From Aristolochia californica (lineage: Eukaryota; Streptophyta; Magnoliopsida; Piperales; Aristolochiaceae), in NCBI GenBank assembly GCA_029961685.1, contig JARWKL010000009.1:22625237-22689236 (forward strand): DNA of 64,000 nucleotides. The letters run 5' to 3'. How positions within the stretch are numbered: position 1 is the stretch's first letter; every line of letters starts with the position of its first letter. This document shows positions 63,914 through 64,000 of this stretch, piece after piece. The translations under genes and the position numbers were made by a program. Below the pieces are notes generated by a model that worked only from the letters and a program-made list of their open reading frames with translations, did no database searches and was not told the DNA's origin.

Positions 63914-64000
63914 TTACACCCCTCTGGAAGAACGAGCTTGTCCTCAACCTCGGAAGTAGTGTCTGTATGCCCACGTCTTCACATGTGGCTGAGTAGCATC
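63448..64000 (-). mobile_element. Element D2: 3' end of another D-family LTR element
   Basis: The LTR 63448-63913 is followed by a polypurine tract (TTACACCCCTCTGG) and a degraded chromodomain tail that leaves the window. No primer site lies to the left of the LTR, so this is a 3' LTR and the element extends to the right. The left flank is CAACA (63443-63447). Confidence 0.75.

Larger units (their letters stand above)
48919..64000 (-). mobile_element. Element E: gypsy-derived LTR element carrying host gene fragments (5' end beyond window)
   Basis: Its 3' LTR is 48919-49275, followed by a polypurine tract and a chromodomain tail. The body then holds fragments of an H+-pyrophosphatase, a beta-galactosidase and a ubiquitin-specific protease, all in the sense of the element. 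Elements 4 and D1 are inserted in it. The flank AAGTA (48914-48918) should recur after its 5' LTR to the right of the window. Gag, protease and reverse transcriptase are not seen in the visible part. Confidence 0.72.
55617..64000 (-). mobile_element. Element D1: gypsy-derived LTR element carrying a VHS/nucleolin chimera (5' end beyond window)
   Basis: Its 3' LTR is 55617-56050, with polypurine tract and chromodomain tail to its right and GTCAC (55612-55616) as the expected target repeat. The body holds nucleolin-type RRM, VHS and an unrecognised 354-codon frame. Gypsy element 7 (56767-61977) and element D2 (63448 onwards) are inserted in it. No reverse transcriptase of its own is visible. Confidence 0.72.

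Overview
This window is nuclear DNA from a flowering plant. It holds Ty1/copia and Ty3/gypsy chromovirus LTR retrotransposons primed mainly by initiator-Met tRNA, a plant-type LINE, and a spliced plant gene for a LisH/coiled-coil/HEAT protein. The species cannot be named from the sequence alone. No rRNA, tRNA or CRISPR was seen.

Region 1 (1-11.3 kb) contains the only convincing host gene. It runs on the minus strand, with exon 1 at 10282-10480 and exon 2 at 7232-7384, both with clean splice sites. Its remaining exons must lie left of the window. Its second intron holds a decayed LINE (about 1494-6051) and the 3' end of a copia element (1-1493).

Region 2 (11.3-41.5 kb) is a nested pile of transposons. 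A minus-strand copia remnant (H) received a small LTR element (F, LTR at 15017). A tandem duplication with a breakpoint inside F's LTR followed, and then a gypsy solo LTR landed in one duplicate only. Inside F sit copia element 2 (15532-26623, holding gypsy element 1 at 16815-22177) and gypsy element 5 (26921-40249, holding gypsy element 6 at 31560-39597). Element 6 holds a non-autonomous hAT transposon (36784-39214) and a TRIM (32465-32800). Element 5 carries a second TRIM remnant. Exact target-site duplications (TSDs) support most of these insertions.

Region 3 (41.5-64 kb) starts with copia element G, whose LTR is split by copia element 3 (41790-47586). Element G is then broken by a series of nested minus-strand gypsy-like elements (E at 48919, D1 at 55617, D2 at 63448), whose 5' ends lie beyond the window. 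E and D1 keep an LTR, a polypurine tract and a chromodomain tail, but their bodies are made of intron-free fragments of host genes. E carries a ubiquitin-specific protease, a plant beta-galactosidase and a vacuolar H+-pyrophosphatase. D1 carries a TOM1-like VHS domain, a nucleolin-type RRM and an unrecognised 354-codon open frame. E also holds the internally deleted gypsy element 4 (50012-53218), and D1 holds the best-preserved gypsy element, 7 (56767-61977).

The most interesting pattern is that gypsy families A and B encode the first residues of gag inside the LTR, ahead of the primer-binding site, so each LTR carries a start codon. In the four places where such a 3' LTR landed in the same orientation as coding sequence, the LTR reading frame runs in frame into the target. 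The targets are an H+-pyrophosphatase fragment, the VHS/nucleolin chimera, a copia RNase H and another gypsy gag. This portable 5' coding end, together with the gene-fragment-carrying elements, is the best candidate here for something not yet described.
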